In this document: piece by piece, positions 48,026-56,652 of the stretch
Position numbering within the stretch: position 1 is the first letter of the stretch
Layout of the letters: each line of letters begins with the position of its first letter
NCBI RefSeq assembly: GCF_010093595.1
Contig: NW_022985454.1
Location: 425,473 to 489,472, forward strand
Direction: 5' to 3'
Source of the DNA: Mytilinidion resinicola
Taxonomy: Eukaryota; Ascomycota; Dothideomycetes; Mytilinidiales; Mytilinidiaceae
DNA: 64,000 bases
The notes under the pieces: model-generated
The model's database searches: none
Seen by the model: the letters and a program-made list of their open reading frames with translations, nothing else
What the model was told of the DNA's origin: nothing
Made by a program: the position numbers and the translations under genes

Positions 48026-49137
48026 ATGGCGCCTGCCAGAGACCAGCGCAAGGTATTGCGGGCCAGGCTTCGTTCTCTTAGGGAAGAGTATGAAAAGGCT
48101 CGCACAGCCATGAGAACTATCGGAAAGGAGATCAAGGAGATGGAGGCGGAGCTCGAAGTAAGCGTTCCAAGTCACTGCATTGGACGAACATCACGAACAT
48201 CACGAACTAACACAACCCCTTTATCTAGAAGCTGAATATTCAGGAGCCGGACCCAGCAAAGGCTTCTACCAGCAACAGCGAGCGTAGCCTCAAACGCGGG
48301 CTGTCTGCTCCCAAGAAGCCAGACCCAGCGAAGCCTGCTACCAACAACAGCGAGCATAGCCTTAAGCACGGCCGGTCTGCTCCCAAGAAGCTGGACGCAG
48401 CAAAGCCTCCCACCAGCAACAGCAAGCGTACTCAGCACCCACATTCCACCTCCACGAACCGCCCAGTCATCACCGGTCTTCGCCGAGCTCGTAGCGCATC
48501 ACCACTCCGTGAGAAGGCCGATAAACTCGAAGAGCTCCTTTCGAAGGCCGATGAGCTCGAAAAGCGCCGTTGGAGGGAAGAAGTAGACGACGACACGCTG
48601 GCGAAGCTAGAAGAAGCTAGACGCGAGAAGTACAAAAAGAGACCCACCCTTCGCAATCTCAATCGACCCTCAATGTTCCTTGCTACGCCCAAAACTCCAG
48701 CTCAAGTCCTGAACAACCACGGCGTCTACACCTATGCCGTCCCTCAGGCTCTGCAAGAGGAGGAGATGCACGGTTACCCCACCGTCATCTACCACGAGGA
48801 TAAGTGGATGGAGCTCTGTTGCTCGGCGTGTGGTGGCAACGCAATCAAGCCGACAACGCGTATGCCGGTTGAGGAGCTAGATTGGGTGAAAGGCATCGTT
48901 GGCTTCCACCGCCATCTGCACTACGGCCATGGTATCGACATCCACAAGAGACAGGTGGCCTCTGCGTGCAAGGTACGCGAATTCAACGCCGAAGAGGTTC
49001 GCAAGATGAGGGCTCGAGCCCTAGATGCGCCCAAGATCACACAGAAGTGGTGCGTAGATGGAAAGGTTCCCGCCAGCAAGGGCAATTCAGGAGGTGCCGG
49101 AGAGGGTCTGAAGGTCGGACAAGGCGAGAAGTTGTAG
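48026..49137 (+). CDS. Orphan-family protein, copy B (intact; coiled coil plus C2-H-H-C motif)
   Basis: I do not recognise the family. Exons 48026-48157 and 48229-49137 (71 bp intron, gtaagc...tctag, phase 0) give 346 residues. Order of parts: a basic helical N-terminus (RAALRSL-type, ending EIKEMEAELE), a Lys/Pro/Ser-rich block of 24-residue repeats, RSASPLREKA and a charged coiled coil, then a conserved C-terminal region: FLATPKTPAQVLNNHGVYTY, GYPTVIYHEDKWMELCCSAC, GFHRHLHYGHG, SACKVREFNAEEVRKMRARA, LDAP and WC. Two Cys, two or more His and a later Cys could bind zinc. The broken copy A keeps the spacing of most of these residues, which argues that the C-terminal region is the functional part. 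Nuclear or nucleic-acid binding is only a guess from the basic, finger-like composition. Confidence 0.75.
48250..48430 (+). repeat. 72 bp intragenic repeat (24 residues), 2.5 units
   Basis: GACCCAGC, GACCCAGC and GACGCAGC occur at 48250, 48322 and 48394, exactly 72 bp apart. Each unit encodes PAKxxTxNSExSLKxGxSAPKK or a variant. The frame is kept, so unit number can change without breaking the gene. It is absent from copy A. Confidence 0.85.
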
Positions 49138-49440
49138 GCATGGGTGTGTACGATGACAAGCTATGGTAGCGGGTATTGGGGCTTCTCAAAGAGCTAGTAT
49201 TGACGGAAAGTGGTTTCTGTCTTTCATACTGACTAGAGCATCTGCGGGTTTTCCGAGTTGTTCTGGACGATTTTTATAAAGCCCGGGCAGATGAAGCAAA
49301 TCATAAGCCAGTAAATGGTGTAATATCTACAAAAGACTGGACTATGTTCCTACCCACTATACGAACGTTGTATCATGATGACCTGCACACCCGGTCCTGA
49401 ATCTATGACTTTAGATCCGTTGCTCGCGCCTACTAGATTG
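49138..49440. other. 3' flank of the orphan gene
   Basis: No gene was seen. It presumably holds the transcript end before the repeat array begins. Confidence 0.3.
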
Positions 49441-49450
49441 ACTTATTTAG

Positions 49451-49840
49451 GCGTGCGTTTTGGGGATGTACATGGCTGTCGAAGACACCCCTGGGGGCTG
49501 GAGGATTGTAGGGGGTGAATGTAAAGCTCGTGACATCATAATCTAGACCTCTAATTATACGACTAGTATTACTACATCTGATTTCTCGCGCATGCTAAAT
49601 CACAACATATAGGCGTGTGCTTTTGCCACGCAGACAGCTATCTAAGACACCCCAGGAGGGTGGAGACTTAAAGAGCGAGATTGCAAAGGCGCTTGTAGCG
49701 CAACCCAGACGCTCTACTATGCACTTGATATCTATGTACTAATTCACTATGCGGGCTACATTACGTTATAAGGGCGTGCGTTTCTAGGGTGTGAATGGGT
49801 TGCTGTATGGGTCAGACATCGAGCCAGCAGCTTCTACATT
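49451..49840 (+). repeat. 162 bp tandem repeat, about 2.5 units (array 2)
   Basis: The landmark GCGTGYG starts at 49451, 49613 and 49774, a spacing of 162 and 161 bp, the same period as array 1. ACACCCCTGGGGGCTGG or ACACCCCAGGAGGGTGG follows about 45 bp later in units one and two. Blocks such as ACACCCCTGGG, AAAGCTCG and TGACATCA/ATGTCAAA suggest a distant common origin with array 1. It lies 3' of orphan gene B, as array 1 lies 3' of copy A. Confidence 0.7.
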
Positions 49841-49946
49841 CACTGAACTGCCTATGCTTATCTAACCACTAGCTCTCTGTCACGGACGTGACGGACGCGT
49901 GAGCGTTAGGAGGCAGGCACGTGGGCGGAACCGTATATAGTTTAAT

Positions 49947-49970
49947 ATTGTCGAGCCTTACGCTCGACAA
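49947..49970. other. Hairpin TTGTCGAGC/GCTCGACAA after a TATA-like box
   Basis: A perfect 9 bp stem (49948-49956 with 49962-49970) with a five-base loop lies 12 bp after GTATATAG. The surroundings (TGTCACGG at 49877, CTCAATACTCAATACAAAC at 49971-49989) look like part of a Copia-type LTR, but I find no matching ends or target duplication. Confidence 0.35.
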
Positions 49971-50210
49971 CTCAATACTCAATACAAACTTATTTGCAAT
50001 CGCAACACGACGATTTTAACGTGCGCGTGCGCGCGTGAATGCACGCATACGTCCCTCGCCCTCTCTTTTAACCCCTACGTCAAGCTCCACTCCGTCTTTA
50101 ATCCACCACACTCTACAATACCACTATCATAGCCCACCTCCCATCCACCGCAATGGACTCCGTCACCAACAACACTATGCCCACTAGCGAAGCTCCGGTT
50201 GATTGGCTTG

Positions 50211-50733
50211 ATGACACCACTCACCGCCGAAACTCGAGCGCGCTGGCTTGAAGAACTAGCAAAACGCAAGGCCACACTTCTGAAGAAAATGGAGCACCAA
50301 GAGCTTGCGGGTCCACTTCCCAGCTACAACACCTCAACGTCCGCAGAGCAACTAGAGCAGCAGCTAGCAGAGATAGACAAACAGAAAGTGGAGCATCTCG
50401 AGCAGCTAGAAGAAAATCTGAAGGAGGACGCGGAGCTCGAGAATCAGCTCAAAGCCATCATCGACAAGGAGGAAGCGGAGCGTCTCGAGCGGATAGAGAA
50501 GCTTCTGAAAGAGGGTGCGGAACTTGACGAGCAACTCGAAGCGCTCGATGGAAAGGAGCAGGTAAGTACACTCCATCGAATAGAGCGGAATCGTGATGCG
50601 CGCACATGCTCAAAGCTCTGCGATACGTTTGTGTCTTGGCTAATACCTTTTTCAGGAAATTCTAGCTGCGATGGCGGCCGACGCAGTCAGTCAACTCTCT
50701 CTCGATACTTCCGATGCCGAAGGCCAAGTCTGA
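50211..50733 (+). CDS. Small coiled-coil protein, hypothetical
   Basis: Exons 50211-50561 and 50656-50733 (94 bp intron, gtaagt...ttcag, phase 0) give 142 residues. After MTPLTAETRARWLEELAKRK the chain is almost wholly Glu/Leu/Lys heptads (EQLEQQLAEIDKQKVEHLEQ, then repeated LEELLKE-like units), so a long parallel coiled coil is expected. The C-terminus is AADAVSQLSLDTSDAEGQ. Upstream, ATG 50154 in a good context opens another frame (MDSVTNNTMPTSEAPVDWLD) that would run into this one with a one-base shift near 50205; either that is a frameshift or translation starts at 50211. No homolog recognised. Confidence 0.5.
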
Positions 50734-51701
50734 AATGACATCAAACAAAGCCGTGCAGATTTAATGACTTATAAGGAGTCTCGAGCGGCCACGACAGCTT
50801 CTGGCTAGGTATATGCTCATTTTGGAAGGCTAAGGCTGGTAGAGAGGGACCCGGGTTCCTAGTCTAGCGTTTAATAGGAGAAGGTCAGAGCAAACCTAGC
50901 AAGGTTTATGGATAAGAAACGTCAAACAGGCCATGGAAGTTAATTGGAATCTCTCTCATACCGAACTAGGGGGCTGTTGTTATACTAAGACGAAGCTACG
51001 TTACCTGTGTTTCTCTATATCTTAAGGCACCACTAGCGACGATAAAGACGTGTACACGGACGGCTATATAAACACTCTATCATGAGCCGAAAATTATGCA
51101 GGATTTTGTTTTGAAGGGAGTGACTACAAGACTATTCTTTTCCAATGCAGAGTTGAAATAAAGTTATAAGAGCGTTCTCAACATCCTTGAAGAGACTCGC
51201 ATTGACGCCCAATACCACAAGCCCAAACCGCTTGAAATCATGGACATGTATATCGTTCAGCTACTTCGGGACAAGCGAGTAGACCTGCTCATTAAAACTC
51301 TAGCCCTGGGAGAAAAAACAAAAGCCCCTGGTTCTTCTGCAACGCTTGAATCTCCCGAATTCCGAGAGTCCACATACCACTTGTCATCCTTCTTTCCTGT
51401 GAAATGCTCTTTACCCTGCTTGCTGTGAGTATCATGCAGCAGGCTGTATGCGATCGCCGAAAGTGGAAATAGTTTCTCCTTGTACTTGCACACGCCTAGG
51501 TATCAGCCTTACCCCGCTTTTCGAGAGCGTCGCCTGGGCATGCGGCAGGCATACGATGGGCCGATGTTTAGCTTATAAAGACAGCTAGGAGCCCGCTAGT
51601 TCATAGCATCACGCTCATCAGTTGCTCCCACTCCGCACGAAGTTTACCTCCAGAAGCTTCCAATACTGCTTCATCATTCTAACGCTCCCCCTTCCAACAC
51701 C
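50734..51701. other. Intergenic, unassigned
   Basis: A plus-strand frame at 51240-51428 (MDMYIVQLLRDKRVDLLIKT) could be an exon of an unrecognised gene, but I cannot connect it. A TATA-like TTATAAAG near 51572 lies about 130 bp upstream of the cysteine-rich gene and may serve it. Confidence 0.3.
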
Positions 51702-51833
51702 ATGGCAAAGAAATGTCGCGTCACCAACTGTGCATGCCAGGATTATGTCGAAGATCCTAACAAACCGGATACCTGCAAGACCTGTAGTGATGTGAAAGGA
51801 AACCACGGGGGACCAGGGTTCAGCGATAACTAA
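51702..51833 (+). CDS. 43-residue cysteine-rich protein
   Basis: A short open frame starts at ATG 51702 in a strong context (ACACCATGGC) and ends TAA at 51831-51833. The product begins MAKKCRVTNCACQDYVEDPN and continues KPDTCKTCSDVKGNH. Five Cys (C-x4-C-x-C, then C-x2-C) plus a His three to five residues later suggest a small zinc-binding knuckle. There is no signal peptide, so it should be intracellular. I cannot name the family. A possible intron after the stop (GT...TCTAAG near 51.89 kb) leaves room for a longer isoform. It lies alone in the accessory island. Confidence 0.5.
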   Translation: MAKKCRVTNCACQDYVEDPNKPDTCKTCSDVKGNHGGPGFSDN

Positions 51834-52416
51834 GATAGTAAGGACTTTGAGAAAGTATGAGCGGCTCACTGAACGCTAACCAAACATCTTCTAAGGTTGG
51901 CGTGAATAGGCTCGCTGCGGCAACTGGAATTGCAATGTTATACACCTAAGGGGTTTCGTGATGAGCTACGGCTTACGCTCTTCTTCATGCGCAAATCAAT
52001 GCTCGAGGTCGGACGTGGTCCCCAATCGTTATCATCTGATAGCAGCCATATTTTTTATTCAAGGATGCAACTACATTCTATCGGCCAGGCTGAAGGGCAG
52101 GAGGTCTGACGACAACTCTGAAGTAGTGGTGAATTCTTTTATGTAACTGCATGGCCTATTAGCACCTACGTGTGCAAGTAAAGAAAAGGAGATAAGGTGT
52201 CCCTAGGTAGTGAATATCGTAGCTCATTAACCAGCTAAGAACTAGCACTAGCAAAGCGTTAGTGACCCTATATAATAAGTATAATATTCGTCAGTTAACC
52301 GTTAAGCGCCCCTGGCCTCCCGCTGTCGCTCCTGCGCTTGCCCACTGGGATCATGCAGCGCGGGAGAATCCCGGGCGATCTTGACAACACTCCTATTTCA
52401 CTATATCGCCTTCTAT
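51834..52416. other. Intergenic, AT-rich
   Basis: No gene or repeat could be named. It leads into the composite repeat at 52.4 kb. Confidence 0.3.
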
Positions 52417-52700
52417 GAGCGCCTAAGCGTTAGCTTGGGTTCGAATCGCGCTCGAGTCGGCCTGCCCAAAACATTATTTCCACTGCACTATACTTCCTTC
52501 CCCTCATGAGCGCCTAAGCATAGCTTGGATTCATTCACGCTCTAGTCGCCTGCACCAAAAAGCTCTTTCACTATACTTCCGCTTATGAGAGCCTGCCTAA
52601 GCTTAGCTTGGGGTTATAACACGCTCATACACCTCATCCTTTCTTTTTTCTTTTGCTCTTTTTTTTTTATTCCACGTGACCATTGAATGATGCATTCACC
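52417..52700 (+). repeat. Composite tRNA-like hairpin repeat, copy 3
   Basis: There are three diverged units at 52417-52453, 52509-52543 and 52587-52626, each beginning GAG(C/A)GCCT and ending CGCTC. The first keeps GGTTCGAATC; the others have lost it. A pyrimidine tract (52641-52668) and CCACGTGACC (52672-52681) follow, then AATGATGCATTCACC. Order and orientation are the mirror image of copy 2, so the two bracket the island with hairpins facing inward. Confidence 0.65.
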
Positions 52701-52905
52701 ATGAAAGCACGAAGAGACGCGTTAGATTACGGAAAGCAAGGTTCTCTTACAGAAAAGCAGTGGAAGAGCTCTGGGTAACACCATCATCTCACCTCACAAA
52801 TATCGTTGCAGAGCGTAGTCCTCGCTAACCCAACCCAATCCACCCAACGCCCAGGCAATCTCTCCGCAACATCAACGATTACCCCCGTGCCCCCACACCA
52901 TTCCC

Positions 52906-53853
52906 CTATTGATAACCCCGCGACGGAAGCTCATGCATGCCGTGATACGCCTCAGGCTGAGAGTATATCTCGTGGACGGATTCTGGCTGCGGAAGCTGCT
53001 GGTTGCTGTAGTACTGTGCCTGAGCTGCCGGAGTGTTGGCCTTCCTGGTATGCACGTTTTCCGAAGTCCCCTTTCCTCGCCGCCTACGGAAGAGAAAATA
53101 ACCCAATGCTAATCCGGCTATGGTGGCCATAGGTATGCCGACGCCGATGCCTGCTTTTGCGCCGGTGGAGAGACCACCGCTTGATGATGGTGATGTTGAC
53201 GTGGGTGAGGTTTGTATTGTAGGTGATGCTGAGATCTGGAACGTCGAGGTAGTCGACAATGCCTCAGAGGTAGTCGCAGAGATAGTAGATGCCGTGGTGG
53301 ACGCAATAAGGCTCGACGAATCCGGCGTTGTGGTAGATGATAGTGTTAAACTCGTCGAACTCGCTTCAACTGATGCCAAAACCCACTCATGATCGCTGCC
53401 ATTCCCCTCTATGACCGATGCTGTTTCGCCCATAGCCGCCAGCGTCAAGCCATCGCCACAGCAGTCCTGCCAGATCCTGGCAGACCCATCAGGCCACGTA
53501 TCGACGTGCCAAATTTGACCATTGCATAAAGTAGCGTTCGAGGCAAGATACGGGACCTTTGACAGATGGCCGTCTAGACGGTAGCCCGGGAATGCTTGGT
53601 TCGTAATGAGGTACGCGAGTCCGGGCGTGTTGATGGTGCCCGAGTATATCGTGAAGTACCAGTTGGCTCCGTTACCGGCAGAGCTGATGTCAGTCACCAC
53701 TACGTCTGCCTCACCGGAGGTGGTTGGCGCGTATAAAACGGTGTTTGTGGAGTCGGCATTCGAGATCGTGTAGGCGAGAAGGGTGTCAATACGGAGACCT
53801 TGAGCAAGCGTTGCGAGAGTGATGTACACTAGTACAGCGAAAAGGGTACGCAT
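52906..53853 (-). CDS. Single-pass surface protein with Ser/Thr-rich stalk
   Basis: A single exon encodes 315 residues. ATG 53853 opens a signal peptide (MRTLFAVLVYITLATLAQG). An ectodomain of about 140 residues contains YTIYSG-type strands and Cys in NATLCNGQ and WQDCCGDGL; its fold is unclear, possibly beta-rich. A Ser/Thr stalk (about residues 165-235) should be O-glycosylated. One membrane helix (IGVGIPMATIAGLALGYFLF) ends in RRRRGKG, followed by a 50-residue Gln/Tyr/Pro-rich cytoplasmic tail. The build matches fungal wall-stress sensors and WSC-like proteins without showing a WSC domain. It lies just outside the accessory island, next to SEH1. Function is unknown. Confidence 0.7.
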   Translation of the reverse strand: MRTLFAVLVYITLATLAQGLRIDTLLAYTISNADSTNTVLYAPTTSGEADVVVTDISSAGNGANWYFTIYSGTINTPGLAYLITNQAFPGYRLDGHLSKVPYLASNATLCNGQIWHVDTWPDGSARIWQDCCGDGLTLAAMGETASVIEGNGSDHEWVLASVEASSTSLTLSSTTTPDSSSLIASTTASTISATTSEALSTTSTFQISASPTIQTSPTSTSPSSSGGLSTGAKAGIGVGIPMATIAGLALGYFLFRRRRGKGTSENVHTRKANTPAAQAQYYSNQQLPQPESVHEIYSQPEAYHGMHELPSRGYQ

Positions 53854-54758
53854 TATGGGGTTACACACTGGTAGCTGGCGTCTTGACGATAGCTTGATCT
53901 CGGCGAATTACTGCTGGGGCCTGGGTTTCATGGCAGCGAGGCTGGAAACGACGTAACGTGGGAGGGTCGGCGCTTAAAAGAAAACATACAGTGCCAAGAT
54001 CCAATACGATATCGTGCCTTGAAAGGCACTATCGACTTACCTACCCATGGCTAACCCCACAAGTCTGATGTGAAGAAAGCTGTCCAACGCATGGTCGTGA
54101 TTTCTTGGCTGCATGGAATCATGTGGAGGCGTCGAGTGGCGTTGAGGACCGACGAATCTCGGTCACCTTTGGGCAGACGTAGCGGCCTGGTATTCATATG
54201 AACGGGCGCGGAATAATGCCTTCCGGAACGCCTGCCAAGATAAAACTTAGCTTTGAGGCTTGCGAGTGGACAGATTCAGAATCCGCACGACCTTCATGCA
54301 TTAGCGTGGTTCAGCCTTGCGTATGCGGCGAGAACGCAGCCCTTCTCAAGAGAATGAGGAAGTTATGTATGGGGTCAACCTACTAGAAAGCAGTCTTAAA
54401 GCTCAGAAACTAGAGATTAAGTGGTAATGATAGGGAAGCACGAACACGGTGAGAAGAAAGAGTTTGTCTGAAACTTGAAGATATCGAGAACATTTCAAGA
54501 ATCACAGAGGAACAAAACTATTCTAGGATGATCATTTGCAAATACTTTCATGTCGGATCATGGACCAAATAGTGCCAGAACCGTGATCGCAGTGCTCCAT
54601 GAGACCAGCCAGGAGTCCCGAAATCAGCATCCCCAAAGGGTATCTATGACTGAAGCAAGAAGAAAAGAAGGACGCCGTACTTATGATGCGCCCAAACGCC
54701 ACCGGTGTCGACTAAAAGGCATGACACCGTACACCAATGCCAGATCAATGCATAAAAC
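53854..54758. other. Intergenic, 53.9-54.8 kb
   Basis: This is the upstream region of the surface-protein gene and the downstream region of SEH1. Two short plus-strand frames lack motifs. No repeats were noticed. Confidence 0.4.
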
Positions 54759-56094
54759 TCACTGATCACGTGCCGCGTCGATCTCTGAATACTCCAGCCA
54801 CTGGTTGGTAACAGACTTTTTCCAGGATCGTACGGTGCCATCGTCGCCGGTTGACAGCAGTAACTCACCTAAAACAATATGAGCCATTGTTGGCAAGTCA
54901 CACGAGGGCATAACTTACCCATGGGAGAGAATGCCACTCTCCACACTGCGCCGTGATGTTGGGTTAACTCCGCAGCTTTCTTGACCACATGCCTCACGCG
55001 GCCTGGGTGACCCTCATTGTCTTGAGCACTATCAGCAACACTCGACGTCCCCGCGAGTCCAGCTCCGATCCCGGACGGAGTATTCTTTCGAGGTCCAACG
55101 GGTCGTGGAGCAGCGGGATTTTCGACCATGGTCGAGGCGGACGAGGCATTTCCCTTCGAAGAGGATGTGTTCGCAATAGGGGTACTTAAATCGTAGATAC
55201 GGATGGCGCCATCCTTGCTCGCAGTAGCGATGACATCGTAGCCTCTCTGCGAACCATTGGCCCAGGCAACGTCCCGAATGATCTGCCGGGACCCTTTGAG
55301 CTCTGCCGCTTGGTAGAAGCGCTTTGCTTTATCAGTCCTAAAGATCTTCACTGTCTGCATGGCCACGACGGCGAGCGAGAGCGCTTTCCGGTCCAGTCCA
55401 GCCTGGACGGCGGTCCAGCATGGAAGTTTCTCCTTGTGGAAGCATACCTTGAAGCCGACTTCCTCCTGCCGATCCGGAGTCTTATCACAGACCCAATTCT
55501 GGGCAATGAGATTCCACTCAGCCAGAGTGCTCTGATCGACGGGCTCATAAACGGTGAGGCGTCCGTCTCGTGTGATTAGAGCAAGCCAAGTGTCTTGCAT
55601 GATGTTTTTGAAGTCCAGCGACATGAAAGGCGCGCCTGTCTCTGATTTGATATTGTATATCAGCTGGAATCGCTTGCCTGACATGGGAACTTCGGTCACG
55701 TCTTCCTGCCAGAGCTTGCATCGGCCGTCTTCGCCAATGCTACCAATGACCTCGCCCATAAATGGGCCATTCCATTTGGCCTAGGGCCGGTTAGTGCTTA
55801 AGCATAGAGGGCATATGCAAATAAATGTCCTCATTTTGACTCGAAGACTCTTTATCAGATAGAAAGCGTCTAGGGGGGAATATGTAGGAAGGACTGGGCA
55901 CTCACATCAACTATTTCGGCATCGTGAGCCCTCCAGCTATCGACCAGATTCCAGGAGTCGTCTTTCTTGTCATGAACCTTGAGTTTGTGGTCCGACGACG
56001 CGGTGACCATGCGAGTACCAAAGTAGTTGAAGTCCACAGCCAAAACAAGGTCCTGATGGCCATGCGAAAAGGTCTGAAAGCTGCGCTCGGCCAT
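54759..56094 (-). CDS. Nucleoporin SEH1 (WD40)
   Basis: SEH1 is a beta-propeller of the Y-shaped nuclear pore subcomplex and of the SEACAT/GATOR2 complex in TORC1 control. Exons 56094-55906, 55780-54919 and 54868-54759 (introns 125 and 50 bp, donors GTGAGT and GTAAGT) give 386 residues. Family segments: MAERSFQTFSHGHQDLVLAV, GTRMVTASSDHKLKVHD, WRAHDAEIVDAKWNGPFMGE, SIGEDGRCKLW, AWANGSQRGYDVIATASKDG, RIYDLST, HHGAVWRVAFSPMGELLLST and GDDGTVRSWKKS. The frame stays open upstream to an ATG at 56484, which would add 130 residues of protein-like sequence. I prefer 56094 because the propeller starts there and fungal SEH1 proteins are about this long. Divergent from ALG7. Confidence 0.93.
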
Positions 56095-56652
56095 GGTGGC
56101 GTAAGACTTCCGGGCAAGCACAAAGAGGGATTCGAGTTTTTCGCTGACGCGTGAGTCTATCTCCGGAACGCTGCCATTACAATCACGTTCAAGAGTCAGC
56201 AGAGAAGTGTAGTCAACTTCGTCAAATGAGTCCTTGTTGACAATGGCGGTCAGGTTGAGATGGCTATGGCGATGATGGGAGCCGGGAAAAGAGCGTGCGT
56301 CCTGTGGGGGCTCCCCGGGCGAGAGAGAGGTGTCGGAGGCGGCCTGCGAGGGCAGCCGGCTGGGCGAGAGGTTCTTCAAAAAGCCCGGGCGATAGAGCAG
56401 ACTGGTAGCCGCGTTGAGATTCTCCTGGATCGGGTCCTGGGCGTCCTTCTGCGAATGGTGTCGGTTGTTGCGGTCCATCGCCAATACCTTGCGGAAAAGC
56501 GCCTCTGCCGATTCGCGTTAGGGTGGGCTTCACGATGCGGGCGGTGAGGGTGGCAGTAGTCGGGGCAGCTAACGGTCTGATCGCCAGGCCACCTTTCAAC
56601 TCCAGACTCGCGACGAACTTGATGTGCCCCGTTCACTTTTCGCACTTCCACG
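56095..56652. promoter_or_regulatory. Divergent SEH1/ALG7 promoter region
   Basis: This is 558 bp between the preferred start codons. If SEH1 starts at 56484 instead, only 168 bp remain. No named factor site was identified. Confidence 0.4.

Larger units (their letters stand above)
46720..49850 (+). repeat. Segmental duplication, copy B
   Basis: It is the collinear partner of 36510-39700. It starts with a truncated hairpin unit (46735-46762, minus strand) preceded by TGTGCAGGCGAGGTC, close to the TGTGCTAGCAAGGTC before the third unit of copy A. It carries a 186 bp MITE absent from copy A, the intact orphan gene and a second 162 bp repeat array. Direct orientation with respect to copy A places the divergent gene pair between two direct repeats. 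Confidence 0.65.

Noticed and set aside
49877..50010. Solo Copia LTR
   Set aside because: It starts TGTCACGG and has TATA and a hairpin, but flanks show no target duplication and I found no second copy in the window.
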